Assembly: GCA_036752905.1 (NCBI GenBank)
Contig: DAIORT010000001.1
Span: 124,001-188,000 of the forward strand
Reading direction: 5' to 3'
Source of the DNA: UBA4877 sp002399345
GTDB lineage: Bacteria; Bacillota; Thermoanaerobacteria; Thermoanaerobacterales; UBA4877
Length of the DNA: 64,000 nucleotides
Shown: piece by piece, positions 33,443 through 43,090 of the stretch
How positions within the stretch are numbered: the stretch's first letter is position 1
Layout of the letters: each line of letters opens with the position of its first letter
Position numbers and translations under genes: made by a program
The notes under the pieces: model-generated
Seen by the model: only the letters and a program-made list of their open reading frames with translations
The model's database searches: none
What the model was told of the DNA's origin: nothing

Positions 33443-34825
33443 CTATATGGGCAGAAATGCTATCTGAGCATCCTTTTCCTTTAAAAGTACATGGTAGTAA
33501 TCTTGATGTGTAATAATTGTGTTGCTGCCAATAGTTATTTTTACGCCTTGATATAATTTTTTACAAACAATTATCTTTGTTTCATTCGAAATATTCATTT
33601 TTTTATTTAAATCTAGAAGAGCTTCATTCGAATTATTTAATTGCGCTTTAAGAGTTTTTTGTGTCAGTATAGATTTTTCATAAAGTAATTTATGTTTAAC
33701 ATCAGCGTTCTCATTAAACGTTTGTCTAAGGTAACTTATAATTTTGTTTACCTTAAGCAACCTTTTATTTAATTTTTTTATATCGTCTTTCTTAGTTGCA
33801 ATTTGATTAATTATACTAGGGTCAAAACCTACCTCTATTTCCGTATACGCATACATGGAAGAACCTATGTTATTAGCGATTATCTCATTTCTTGCCTTGA
33901 CCGTACTATTCGTAATTACACCATGTTTACCATTGATATGGATTCCATTATTGCAGGCAACTTTGCTATATAAAATTGCTTCACAATAAACTGATCCTTG
34001 CACTTCGAGTTCACTATTCTCGATATATTTAGTTGTTAAGTTGCCCTTGCATTTTACCGATCCCTTTCCACTGCCTTGAATGCCATCCCTTACAAATATA
34101 TTACCGTCACATACGACATCGGATGAATCTAAAACTCCTTCGATTATGATATCACCATTTGCTCTTATTTTAAATCCAGAGTTCACATTTCCATGAATAT
34201 GTACCGAACCCACAAAATTTATGTTCCCTACTGAATAATCAACATCACCGTTAACATTAAAAACTTGAAATATATTAATCTTTCCATTAACCCATACAGG
34301 TTGTCCATCGATTTTTGATATTAATTCATTACCATTCGTTACTACATTTTTACCTATTGGCGATACGGCAGGTTTACCATCCTTTGCCTTAAGTTCACTA
34401 CCAAATACATCTATTCCTTTGATTCCCTTTTTAGGCAAGGATATTTTTGCAATTATGTCTCCCTTTTTAACATTATTTACGATACTCAAATCATGATAAT
34501 CAACTCTTCCATCAGGCAGTGTTTTTGGGATTGCAGGTTTATCGGTAGTTATAAGGTATGTAATTTCGCCGTTTTCACCATCAACCGGTAATTTCCCTGT
34601 TGCTATCTCAATATCTTCGTCCAATACTGGATTTTCTGCTATATCTTTAATAACGTTATTTTTAATTCCATAAGTTATGCCGACATGTTTTATAAGTACT
34701 TTAATCATATTAACATCTGGAAGGCTGCCGCAATCACCATATAACCTTATAAAAGCTTTTGTTTTAGTACTATTAAATTTGATTTCCGCACCTACTGGGA
34801 CTTTTAACCCTTCATTATCTAACAT
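33443..34825 (-). CDS. fapA: FapA family (DUF342) polymer-forming protein
   Basis: A 460-residue member of the DUF342/FapA family. After a small N-terminal domain the middle (about 170-330) is a right-handed beta-helix-like run of repeated short strands (VNGDVDYSVGNINFVG, VHIHGNVNSGFKIRANG), and the C-terminal third has a coiled coil (about 335-400). Family members are found in flagellar clusters and in Vibrio affect polar targeting, but the molecular function is not settled. The ATG follows AGGTGG. It directly follows sigD, with a 13-bp gap. Confidence 0.85.
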   Translation of the reverse strand: MLDNEGLKVPVGAEIKFNSTKTKAFIRLYGDCGSLPDVNMIKVLIKHVGITYGIKNNVIKDIAENPVLDEDIEIATGKLPVDGENGEITYLITTDKPAIPKTLPDGRVDYHDLSIVNNVKKGDIIAKISLPKKGIKGIDVFGSELKAKDGKPAVSPIGKNVVTNGNELISKIDGQPVWVNGKINIFQVFNVNGDVDYSVGNINFVGSVHIHGNVNSGFKIRANGDIIIEGVLDSSDVVCDGNIFVRDGIQGSGKGSVKCKGNLTTKYIENSELEVQGSVYCEAILYSKVACNNGIHINGKHGVITNSTVKARNEIIANNIGSSMYAYTEIEVGFDPSIINQIATKKDDIKKLNKRLLKVNKIISYLRQTFNENADVKHKLLYEKSILTQKTLKAQLNNSNEALLDLNKKMNISNETKIIVCKKLYQGVKITIGSNTIITHQDYYHVLLKEKDAQIAFLPI

Positions 34826-34838
34826 AACTTCATTCCAC

Positions 34839-35567
34839 CTATTTATAATAATATGTTTCTAATTTCTTTTTTAATTTATGTAAAGATCTCGTATGAATTT
34901 GTGATACTCTGGATTCGGAAATATCTAAAACCTGGGAGATATCTTTGAGACTAAATTCTTCATAATAATATAATGTAATGATAGTCTTTTCTCTGCTATC
35001 CAGAGAATCTATAGCATCTTTAAGCACCATTTTTTCATCATTATGTATAATCTCATCTTCAGGAATATTTTCAAATGAAGATATAGGAGGAAAGTTATTC
35101 TCTATCATCTCATCAAGCGAAGAGACATTTGAAGCTACAATTTGAGTTTGAAGTTTATAATACTCGCCTTTTGTTATACCTAACTTATTACATATTACAT
35201 CATCGTTATTACATTCGCCTAAATAGTCCTGCAATTTATTTAAATTTTTAAATTTTTTCCTAAGACTGCGAGGTATCCAGTCTTTACTTCGTAAATAATC
35301 TAGTATTTCACCACGTATTCTAATGCTTGCATATGTTTCGAATTTTACATTTTTATCAGGATCATAATTCAAATATGCATTTATTAAACCTATTACTCCC
35401 TGATCAATCAAATCCTCATAATCTTTATTAGGTATACCTGATATGATAAGCATGTTTACTATTTTTTTTACAAATGGCAAATAACTAATTATAACTTTCT
35501 CGTTTATTTCTGTTTTCTTTTTTTCATTACTATTAACTGTAGAACTATGATAGTTTTCAATCATCAT
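34839..35567 (-). CDS. sigD: RNA polymerase sigma factor for flagellar genes (SigD/FliA/WhiG)
   Basis: Directs transcription of late flagellar and chemotaxis genes. The 242 residues carry region 2 (YLPFVKKIVNML, DLIDQGVIGLINAYLNYDP, FETYASIRIRGEILDYLRSKDWIPRS), region 3 and region 4 with the helix-turn-helix LKDISQVLDISESRVSQIHTRSLHKLK (about 207-233). The ATG follows AAGGG. A sigma-D-like promoter at 35615-35642 suggests positive autoregulation. It stands after cheD and before fapA, close to its Bacillus position. Confidence 0.96.
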   Translation of the reverse strand: MMIENYHSSTVNSNEKKKTEINEKVIISYLPFVKKIVNMLIISGIPNKDYEDLIDQGVIGLINAYLNYDPDKNVKFETYASIRIRGEILDYLRSKDWIPRSLRKKFKNLNKLQDYLGECNNDDVICNKLGITKGEYYKLQTQIVASNVSSLDEMIENNFPPISSFENIPEDEIIHNDEKMVLKDAIDSLDSREKTIITLYYYEEFSLKDISQVLDISESRVSQIHTRSLHKLKKKLETYYYK

Positions 35568-35614
35568 ATTTCACCCTTCCGAATTAAATAAATTCACAAA
35601 AGGATGAAACAATA

Positions 35615-35642
35615 ATATCCGCCTTTATTATATACATATTTA
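35615..35642 (-). promoter_or_regulatory. Sigma-D-type promoter upstream of sigD
   Basis: On the minus strand TAAA, a 16-bp spacer and GCGGATAT match the flagellar sigma consensus (TAAA, 14-16 bp, GCCGATAT) at 11 of 12 positions. It lies in the 146-bp gap between cheD and sigD, about 48 bp from the sigD ATG. It would let sigD amplify its own transcription at the end of the long operon. Confidence 0.6.
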
Positions 35643-35713
35643 CGCATTTATTAGTATAGGACTGAAGTCTCATATTACTATAATTATCATACATCAATAA
35701 TCACTTTCCTTAA

Positions 35714-36208
35714 TTATAATATTTTTTCTCCGAAACCGATTGTCTTAACCTTTAAAATTCCATTTTTAATATCAAAATCTATCGTGCGCCCATAATTACC
35801 GCCAACATCTTCTGCTGTTATTTCGATATTCAATGAACCCAAAGTAGATTTTACCGAATTTATATTTCGCTCCCCGATCTTTAAAATATCATTATTACTT
35901 TTTAATGAAAACATTTGGGCTCCTCCTGCAATCTTAGCGAATAGGTTATCCTTTTTAGCTCCTTTTTTAATTAAAGTATCCAATAGTAAATGAATTCCGC
36001 TGTCCGCAAATTTACATGCATTTTGCTCTTGATTTGATAGATTGCCCCTGATATTAGGCAACATAATATGGACCAGGCCGGCCATTGTCAAATGCTTGTC
36101 ATACAGTACGACAGCTACACATGAGCCAAGCCCTATTGCAGCCAATACTTCAGGAGGATATCCGGTTTTCATTTCAGCCATACCGACCCTGATGAGCCTA
36201 CTATCCAT
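35714..36208 (-). CDS. cheD: Chemoreceptor glutamine deamidase CheD
   Basis: Deamidates receptor glutamines and stimulates CheC. Catalytic residues are the cysteine in IGLGSCVAVVLYD (Cys29) and the histidine in GLVHIMLP (His46), with a threonine downstream as in the family. The ATG at 36208 gives MDSRLIRVGMAEMK, a normal opening for about 164 residues; the longer frame starts at TTG. It overlaps the cheC end by 8 bp; the CheC-CheD pair acts together in Bacillus. A 146-bp gap follows before sigD. Confidence 0.93.
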   Translation of the reverse strand: MDSRLIRVGMAEMKTGYPPEVLAAIGLGSCVAVVLYDKHLTMAGLVHIMLPNIRGNLSNQEQNACKFADSGIHLLLDTLIKKGAKKDNLFAKIAGGAQMFSLKSNNDILKIGERNINSVKSTLGSLNIEITAEDVGGNYGRTIDFDIKNGILKVKTIGFGEKIL

Positions 36209-36821
36209 CAATTTTAACCCCAAGTGCTTTAAGCAGTTTATTCAGAGAATCCATTTTTGGTATCAGAAAAAAATAACCGTCAAGATTATGAACACCTTCT
36301 ATAAAAGTAGTTTGTATAAATATAACTTTATCGCCTATTTCTCCAAAGGATATGGCAGGGACGCTTAAAAGTGCACCTGCCATATCAATTGTAACAGCAG
36401 GAGGAGAAATTTTTATATTTACATTTATTAGAGATGATAACGCTGTAATATATGATCCGGCAAGTATATTGCCGATTTCTGACAGCGCCGATATATCAAT
36501 CTCATCTAGTTCATGCATATCATCTATTTCTCTGTTCATTAATTTCTCTAATAAATAATCGGCTGATTCCATTGGGAAAATAAAAAGTATATTGCCGTTT
36601 ATCCCCTCGATGATGTCAAAATACACACCGCATACAACCGTATCAGCGCAGCCCAATATGTCGGTAACCTTATTTAGCGGCAATATTTTGACCTGAGGTA
36701 CTTCCATATTTATTTTCTTGCCTATGATTTTTGCCAACGAAGTTACTGCGTTTCCCGATCCAATATTACATATCTCTTTTAGTACATCAAGTACATCTGA
36801 ATTAAGTTTATCTATATCCAT
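36201..36821 (-). CDS. cheC: CheY-P phosphatase CheC
   Basis: Dephosphorylates CheY-P. Both active-site helices of the family are intact: EICNIGSGNAVTSL (about 16-29) and EIGNILAGSYITAL (about 112-125), each with the conserved E-x-x-N. The 206 residues are normal for class I CheC. It lies between cheW and cheD. With FliY this operon encodes at least two CheY-P phosphatases, while no cheZ or cheX is seen. Confidence 0.94.
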   Translation of the reverse strand: MDIDKLNSDVLDVLKEICNIGSGNAVTSLAKIIGKKINMEVPQVKILPLNKVTDILGCADTVVCGVYFDIIEGINGNILFIFPMESADYLLEKLMNREIDDMHELDEIDISALSEIGNILAGSYITALSSLINVNIKISPPAVTIDMAGALLSVPAISFGEIGDKVIFIQTTFIEGVHNLDGYFFLIPKMDSLNKLLKALGVKIDG

Positions 36822-36838
36822 TAATCTGTCACCCCGAT

Positions 36839-37267
36839 TTAAGCAGATATAAATATTTGTTCTATTCCTAATATAGCTATTAAGCGGCTATCCCGTTTAA
36901 TCACGCCTTCAATAAAATCATTATTGAAATTTTTAATCAATTGCTTTGAGGTGTCAATGTCATTAGTATTTACGGTTTGGATATCGTAAACCTTATCTAC
37001 CTTCATACCAATAAGATAATCCCCAACCTCTACAATTATAATTCGCGATGCATCGTCATCTTTTTTGGGTGGAAAACTTAATAATTTTCTCGCATTGGCC
37101 ACAGGTATAATTTCACCACGTAAATTTATAACTCCATCAATAAAATCAGGAGAACTCGGTACCCTGGTTATCTTTTCTATCTTTATAATGCTTCTAATAT
37201 CTTTTATGTTTATGCCATACTCCTGATCATTCAATGAAAAAATTGCAAATTCATTTGTCTCTTGCAT
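36839..37267 (-). CDS. cheW: Chemotaxis coupling protein CheW
   Basis: A 142-residue SH3-like adaptor that links receptors to CheA. It shows FSLNDQEYGINIKDIRSIIKIEKITRVPSSPDFIDGVINLRGEIIPV in the standard order, including the NLRG loop (about 47-50). The ATG follows GGGGGATAG. It directly follows cheA with a 14-bp gap. Confidence 0.95.
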   Translation of the reverse strand: MQETNEFAIFSLNDQEYGINIKDIRSIIKIEKITRVPSSPDFIDGVINLRGEIIPVANARKLLSFPPKKDDDASRIIIVEVGDYLIGMKVDKVYDIQTVNTNDIDTSKQLIKNFNNDFIEGVIKRDSRLIAILGIEQIFISA

Positions 37268-37281
37268 TTAACTATCCCCCA

Positions 37282-39258
37282 TTATTTAAATAAAAAGTTG
37301 GTATCTACAATGAGTGCAACATCCCCATCTCCTAAAATCGTTGCACCTGCAATACTTTTAATATTAGCTAGATATTTGCCAAGAGATTTAATAACTATTT
37401 CTTGTTGGCCTATCAAAGAATCTACAAGAATACCGAAATATTTGTCACCATGTTTTGTAATAACAGCCGTGAGTTTACTTTCAGGCAAACTATAACCGGG
37501 AACGCCAAGAACTTCTCCAAGTTTAATTAATTGAACTATGTCTCCTCTGATCATCATAATCTCACTGCCTTGTATAACCTTAATATCTTTTTTATCTATG
37601 TTTACAATCTCTTTGATCGAATTTAATGGTATGGCATAAATTTCATTCCCCAGTGTAATCAGCAGTGCCTGAATAATTGATAATGTTAATGGTAACTTTA
37701 TGCTAAAGGTTGTACCAATATTTCTTTTGGTTTCTACTTCAATAAAACCTCCCATTGACTCAATTTTATTTTTCACAACATCCAATCCGACTCCTCTGCC
37801 AGAAATATCTGTCACCTTTTTTGAAGTTGAGAACCCGGGCAGAAATAAAAAATTGACGATATCATGTTCAGATAAAGACTCCGCACTGTCGGCATCTACC
37901 AAGTTTTTCTTAATTGCACTCTGTTTAACTTTATCGTAATCAATACCGGATCCGTCGTCTTCAACCTCAATAACCACATTGTTTCCGGCTTGAAATGCTC
38001 TAAGATATACGGTTCCCTTTGCTGTTTTACCAATTTTTTTTCTATCTTCCGTAGCCTCTATTCCATGATCTATCGAATTCCTTATTAAATGAATTAACGG
38101 TTCACCAAGCTCGTCAATTACTGCTCTATCAACCTCAGTCTCCTCTCCGGACATTTTTAACTCAATTTCTTTGTTCACTTCCCTTGACAGGTCTCTTACC
38201 ATACGTGGAAAGCGGTTAAATACACGCTCTACCGGAACCATCCTTACCTTCATAACGGCATCGTTTAAATTGGTTGTAATCCTGTCAAGATATTCAACTA
38301 TGGCATCGAGGTCACTGTCATGCAGGCTTGTCTGTATTTTGAAGAGCCTTGTCTTTATAATTATAAGTTCACTTACAAGATTCATTAGCTTATCAAGTCT
38401 GTCGGCATCCACCCTGATTGTTTTAGTTGTCTTTCTTTTTTTGTTCTTATGCTTGATGTTATCCGGTTTTATTATTTTAGTTTTTTCATCCTGACTAGCA
38501 TTATTTATGTTTTCCACTCTTAAATCTGTGCTTTCACATTTTTCTATTTCAGCAATGTTAACAACACTTTTTGTTATTGTACTTTTATCTTCCTTAGTAA
38601 TAATAAATATTGTAAAACTATCATCAAACTTTTCATCCTCTATATCATCAGTGGAGGGTATGGTTTTAAAAATTTCTCCCAATTTATCTAATGTATTAAA
38701 AACTACATATGCTCTTGCAGACTTCAGTATACAGCTTTCGATCACATATATATCTAATTTGTAACAATTGAAACCATCTTTTAATGCTTTTTCCATCACA
38801 TCTTTCTCATATTCGTCAAGCTGAGATAAATTTGCTATATTGGGTTTTCTAATATTTGCGGTTTCTATATCAGGTTTTTTTCCAACCAGGTTTTCAAGTT
38901 CTGCAATCACTTCGGATGTATTAATGTCTCCCTCATTACCACTCGCTTCAACATTATTAATTGAGTCGGTTATCATATCTGCACATTTCAGCAGGATATC
39001 GATTACTTTTGTATCTATAATTAAGTTTCCTGCCCGTACCTCAGACAATACATCCTCCATTTTATGCGCTAATTCGCCCAATTTAGAAAAGCCCATGGTT
39101 GCCGCCATACCCTTTAATGTATGAGATACTCTGAAAATGCTGTCGATAAGATCTTTATCTTCCGGGTTTTTCTCTATCTCCAAAAGACTATTATTTAATT
39201 CTTCTATATGTTCTTTGCTTTCGTCTACAAAAACTTCTAAATATTGGTTAACATCCAT
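37282..39258 (-). CDS. cheA: Chemotaxis histidine kinase CheA
   Basis: Autophosphorylates in response to receptors and feeds CheY and CheB. Domains over 658 residues: P1 with the phospho-histidine His46 in VSHTLKG, a divergent P2 (about 155-225), a charged linker, P3 dimerisation (about 285-345), P4 ATPase with HLIRNSIDHGIE (N box), DDGSGID (G1) and GRGVGLDVV (G2), and a CheW-like P5 at the end. The ATG follows AAGGAGG. Gap to cheB is 2 bp. Confidence 0.96.
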   Translation of the reverse strand: MDVNQYLEVFVDESKEHIEELNNSLLEIEKNPEDKDLIDSIFRVSHTLKGMAATMGFSKLGELAHKMEDVLSEVRAGNLIIDTKVIDILLKCADMITDSINNVEASGNEGDINTSEVIAELENLVGKKPDIETANIRKPNIANLSQLDEYEKDVMEKALKDGFNCYKLDIYVIESCILKSARAYVVFNTLDKLGEIFKTIPSTDDIEDEKFDDSFTIFIITKEDKSTITKSVVNIAEIEKCESTDLRVENINNASQDEKTKIIKPDNIKHKNKKRKTTKTIRVDADRLDKLMNLVSELIIIKTRLFKIQTSLHDSDLDAIVEYLDRITTNLNDAVMKVRMVPVERVFNRFPRMVRDLSREVNKEIELKMSGEETEVDRAVIDELGEPLIHLIRNSIDHGIEATEDRKKIGKTAKGTVYLRAFQAGNNVVIEVEDDGSGIDYDKVKQSAIKKNLVDADSAESLSEHDIVNFLFLPGFSTSKKVTDISGRGVGLDVVKNKIESMGGFIEVETKRNIGTTFSIKLPLTLSIIQALLITLGNEIYAIPLNSIKEIVNIDKKDIKVIQGSEIMMIRGDIVQLIKLGEVLGVPGYSLPESKLTAVITKHGDKYFGILVDSLIGQQEIVIKSLGKYLANIKSIAGATILGDGDVALIVDTNFLFK

Positions 39259-39260
39259 AT

Positions 39261-39833
39261 TTAGATCCTCCTTGCTATTCTATCTATTTCATTTGCTATC
39301 TCATCTACCGGAAGAACAATATCAATTAATCCTGTTTTTATAGCAGAACTAGGCATACCAAATATGGTAGATGTTTCTTCATTCTGAGCTATTATGTATG
39401 TGTTCTTCTTGTCCAATTTTTTAATCCCATTAGTGCCGTCATTACCCATTCCTGTCATTACGGCGACAATAAGTTTTGCATGAGTCCGCGCCAGGCTTGA
39501 TAAAAGAACGTCAAAACTAGGTTTTAAACCGTTGACCGGCATATCATTGCTCAATTCTATAAAATAATCTTCACCTACGGGTACTACCTTCATGTGATAT
39601 CCACCCGGTGCTATATATACTGTTCCGGAATTTATTTTTTCACCATCATCAGCTTCCTTTACTAATACGTTAGAAATTTCATTTAATCTATCTGCCAGTG
39701 ACTTAGTAAAACCTGACGGCATATGCTGTACCACCAATACGCCTGACGGCAAATCGGATTGCAGCAGCGGAATTACATGTTGTAAGGCTTTGGGACCGCC
39801 GGTGGATACTCCGATTGCTATAATATTATTCAT
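39261..39833 (-). CDS. cheB: CheB methylesterase domain without a receiver domain
   Basis: Removes methyl groups from chemoreceptors. Only the catalytic domain is present: Ser10 in GVSTGG, His37 in VVQHMP and Asp132 in MTGMGNDG form the triad. At 190 residues it lacks the N-terminal receiver domain and linker of normal CheB (about 350 residues), so CheA-P control through a built-in receiver is absent. The ATG overlaps the end of a 63-codon ORF by 8 bp and has a weak ribosome site, suggesting coupled translation. Upstream, flhG and a PilZ gene expected here are missing. Confidence 0.9.
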   Translation of the reverse strand: MNNIIAIGVSTGGPKALQHVIPLLQSDLPSGVLVVQHMPSGFTKSLADRLNEISNVLVKEADDGEKINSGTVYIAPGGYHMKVVPVGEDYFIELSNDMPVNGLKPSFDVLLSSLARTHAKLIVAVMTGMGNDGTNGIKKLDKKNTYIIAQNEETSTIFGMPSSAIKTGLIDIVLPVDEIANEIDRIARRI

Positions 39834-40017
39834 CTCTCACACTTCTATGATTTAGCCCTTTATAATGCATCTCGATCCCGAGTATATCTAAATCATTAAT
39901 TAATAATGGGCTGAATGTAAACTTAAACATTGTGTAATCATGCCCTTCTGTATTAAGTTCTATGTTGCTTAAATACCCCCTCAGATAGTGATATACCTTT
40001 AGTTTTTGAGGGTACAA
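39826..40017 (-). CDS. Orphan 63-residue ORF between flhF and cheB
   Basis: The frame starts at TTG, 3 bp after the flhF stop, without a clear ribosome binding site, and its end overlaps the cheB start. It encodes 63 residues, mixed alpha/beta in character, with a FKFTFSPLLINDLDILGIEMHYK stretch and no recognised family. In relatives this place holds flhG and often a PilZ-domain gene, so it may be a remnant or chimera left by a deletion. The overlap with cheB is the main reason to think it is translated. No function proposed. Confidence 0.4.
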   Translation of the reverse strand: MYPQKLKVYHYLRGYLSNIELNTEGHDYTMFKFTFSPLLINDLDILGIEMHYKGLNHRSVRDE

Positions 40018-40019
40018 TA

Positions 40020-41054
40020 TCAGGTATTTAACAGTTTACTTACATATTGTTTAGGATTAAAGACCATGATATCATCGGGTACTCGTTGTCCGTTAGTAAT
40101 ATACGATACTTTTTTGTTAGTTTCAAAGCATACGTTAATTATATTGCCGATACTGTTTGTTTCGTCCATTTTAGTAAATAGCAACGAATAGTCATCTATA
40201 AAGTTATATTTTTTAATAATATCTATTAAATCTTTATCCTTAGTAGTAAGACTGAGCACAAGGTAAATTTTTGATATATTGGATATCCTTAAGAGAGACT
40301 TAATCTCATTAACTTGATAGTCTTCTTTATGGTTTCTACCGGCGGTATCAATTAGTATTACATCATAATCGCTTAATGACCTTATAACTGAAGTATACTC
40401 TAATGGGCTATTGATAACTAAAGTCATCAGGCCAAGTATATTACCAAACTTTTTTAATTGATCGACTGCTGCTACTCTATATGTGTCCATGGTTGCTAAT
40501 GCAACACGGTATTTTTTATTAAATACTAAATCGGTAGCCAATTTTGCAATAGTGGTCGTTTTGCCAACACCGGTCGGACCGATAAAAAGTATTACACTTG
40601 GTTTTGACTTTACTTCAATTGTATCCGGTTTACCTAATTTCGCAATCACTTTCTTACTGATTTTGTTATAATATTCTTCATCATCAGCATAGGATATGTC
40701 TTTGCTTAAGAAATTTATTATTTTATCAGATATATCATTTTCCCTAAGCTTACGAACATAAATATTTTCCTCTTTCGGTTCATTACTGATACTATTTTTT
40801 TCCACCAGCATATCCTGAAGATGGTTAACCTTATACTCAAGCTTTTTAATATTTAGCTCGTTATTAAAATTTTGTGCATTATTTTTTTCATCAACTGCAG
40901 CAATTACTTCAATAGCCGGTTTTGAAAAGAAACCCTTAATTCCTTTTTTTCTTACTTTTTGTTGAGACAATATAACCGCATTACTTCCTAGATCTCCCTT
41001 TATCATACTCAATGCTTTTTGCATATCATCCGCAATATACTTTTTCACATGCAT
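40020..41054 (-). CDS. flhF: Flagellar biosynthesis GTPase FlhF
   Basis: SRP-type GTPase that places or regulates flagella. The N-terminal region (1 to about 100) is basic and variable, followed by the N domain and the G domain with P-loop GPTGVGKTT (159-167), DTYRVAAVDQL (about 191-201) and DTAGRNHKE (about 236-244). At 344 residues it is slightly short but complete. Its first codons overlap the flhA stop. FlhF is usually paired with the MinD-like ATPase FlhG encoded next to it; no flhG is in this window. Confidence 0.94.
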   Translation of the reverse strand: MHVKKYIADDMQKALSMIKGDLGSNAVILSQQKVRKKGIKGFFSKPAIEVIAAVDEKNNAQNFNNELNIKKLEYKVNHLQDMLVEKNSISNEPKEENIYVRKLRENDISDKIINFLSKDISYADDEEYYNKISKKVIAKLGKPDTIEVKSKPSVILFIGPTGVGKTTTIAKLATDLVFNKKYRVALATMDTYRVAAVDQLKKFGNILGLMTLVINSPLEYTSVIRSLSDYDVILIDTAGRNHKEDYQVNEIKSLLRISNISKIYLVLSLTTKDKDLIDIIKKYNFIDDYSLLFTKMDETNSIGNIINVCFETNKKVSYITNGQRVPDDIMVFNPKQYVSKLLNT

Positions 41055-43078
41055 TATTGAACCCCCACTGTTCCGATTATATTTAATTGAACATCCTGTG
41101 TAAGTTCATTATACGATAATACAATCAGTTCGGGAATGGCCTGCTCCGTAATTCTTTTAAGTTCAAATCGAACTATTGGTTGAGTCAGAATAACAGGCTG
41201 TGTTCCATATGCATTAAATTTACTTATTTCTTTAGCAATTGATTTTATTAAACCATTTATAAAATCCGGTTTAAGGTTCACAGATATTCCGCTGTCAAGC
41301 TGCTGTATGGAATTTAATATATTATTTTCTATGGCCTGGTCAACAACTAAAACATTTATCTTCCCATTTTGGGTATAGATTGAAGTAATATATCTATTCA
41401 TAGCTTGTCTTGCATATTCAGTCAAAATATCGGTATTTCTACTGATGCTTATATTATCGGATATTGACTCAAGTATTGTTGTTAAATCTTTGATAGACAA
41501 ACCTTCGCGCAATAAATTGCTTAATATTTTTTGTAATTCTCCTAATTTGATTTCTTTCGGTATTAACTCATCAACCAGAGCCGGATTGCTTTCCCTGATA
41601 TTGTCTATTAATGTTTGTACATCCTGCCGCGAAATTATTTCATAAGCATGTTTACGTAAGATTGATGTGAGATGTGTTGCAATTATAGAAGATGGATCCA
41701 CTATAGTGTATCCCAATGCTTCGGCCTTTTCCCTGTTATTTTCATCAATCCATACAGCTGGTAGCCCAAATGCTGGTTCCTTTGTCTTTATTCCTTCTAT
41801 TTCTATGTCACCGTTAGGATTCATAGCCAGATAATGTCCAAACATAATTTCGCCATGTGCTATATTTATGCCTCTTAATTTAATGATATATTGGTTTGAT
41901 TTAAGCTGAATATTATCTCTTAAGCGTACCATAGGAATAATAATACCCAGCTCTACGGCCAGCTGCCTTCTTATCATCACTATTCTATCCAGGAGATCAC
42001 CGCCTTGGCTTGAATCAGCCAAGGGTATTATCCCATAGCCGAACTCTATTTCAATAGGATCCACTTGAAGCAGGGAAAGCACATTTTCCGGTCTTTTCAT
42101 TTCTTGCGATTTTTGGTTTGATACGGTTTCAGTAACTGCTTCTTTACTCTGTGCAGAATACAATGTATATCCAAGATATCCGATTAAACCGCTTGTCAAA
42201 AACATGGGGGGTTTAGGAATAGACGGTATAAGTCCAAAAGCTGCTAAGGTTACGGAGCTTAGTAATAATACCATGGGTTGGTTTGATAATTGCTTTATAA
42301 TATCATCACCTAAATTCGTAACTGCAGACGATTTAGTTACAAGTATTCCTGCAGATGTAGAAATCAATAGTGACGGTATCTGGCTGACAAGACCATCACC
42401 AACCGTAAGTATTGTATAAGCCTGGAATGCTTCATTTATAGTCATTCCCTTTTGTACCATCCCAATGATAAGACCGGCAATTATGTCTATTATGACTATA
42501 ACCATAGATATCATGGCGTCTCCTCTTATAAATTTACTGGCGCCATCCATAGATCCGTAAAAATCCGCCTCATCTTGAATTGATTTCCTACGTTTCTTGG
42601 CTTGCTGATCATCAATAAGACCGGAATTTAAATCCGCATCGACAGCCATCTGTTTCCCAGGCATTGCATCCAGTGTAAATCTTGCAGCCACCTCTGAAAC
42701 CCTTTCAGATCCACGAGTTATTACAATAAATTGGATCAAGAAAATAATCAAAAATATTATAAGGCCGACAACAACATTTCCTCCTACAACAAAATTGCCG
42801 AAAGATAATATTACCTTTCCGGCGTCACCGGTCTGTAATATTAATCTTGTGCTGGAAACATTCAACCCCAGCCTCATAAGAGTAGTAAGTAAGAGTATAG
42901 ATGGGAATACTGAAAACTCACTGAAGTCATGAGCATAAATTGATAACAATAATATTACGATTGATATGGCAATATTCAATGTCAACAATATATCCAACAA
43001 AAATGTAGGTATAGGAACAATAATCATTACTATAATACTTAATGTGAATATACTTACAATTATATTTCCTAACTTCAT
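41054..43078 (-). CDS. flhA: Flagellar type III export gate protein FlhA
   Basis: Forms the nonameric export gate and energises export. The N-terminal half (to about residue 310) has seven or eight membrane segments with a FHIPEP-family loop (DAMPGKQMAVDADLNSGLI, about 142-160); the C-terminal half is the cytosolic docking ring. The ATG at 43078 follows GGGTG by 5 bp; the longer frame adds four residues from a GTG next to the flhB stop. It ends inside flhF by one base. Confidence 0.96.
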   Translation of the reverse strand: MKLGNIIVSIFTLSIIVMIIVPIPTFLLDILLTLNIAISIVILLLSIYAHDFSEFSVFPSILLLTTLMRLGLNVSSTRLILQTGDAGKVILSFGNFVVGGNVVVGLIIFLIIFLIQFIVITRGSERVSEVAARFTLDAMPGKQMAVDADLNSGLIDDQQAKKRRKSIQDEADFYGSMDGASKFIRGDAMISMVIVIIDIIAGLIIGMVQKGMTINEAFQAYTILTVGDGLVSQIPSLLISTSAGILVTKSSAVTNLGDDIIKQLSNQPMVLLLSSVTLAAFGLIPSIPKPPMFLTSGLIGYLGYTLYSAQSKEAVTETVSNQKSQEMKRPENVLSLLQVDPIEIEFGYGIIPLADSSQGGDLLDRIVMIRRQLAVELGIIIPMVRLRDNIQLKSNQYIIKLRGINIAHGEIMFGHYLAMNPNGDIEIEGIKTKEPAFGLPAVWIDENNREKAEALGYTIVDPSSIIATHLTSILRKHAYEIISRQDVQTLIDNIRESNPALVDELIPKEIKLGELQKILSNLLREGLSIKDLTTILESISDNISISRNTDILTEYARQAMNRYITSIYTQNGKINVLVVDQAIENNILNSIQQLDSGISVNLKPDFINGLIKSIAKEISKFNAYGTQPVILTQPIVRFELKRITEQAIPELIVLSYNELTQDVQLNIIGTVGVQ

Positions 43079-43090
43079 CAAATCACCCAC

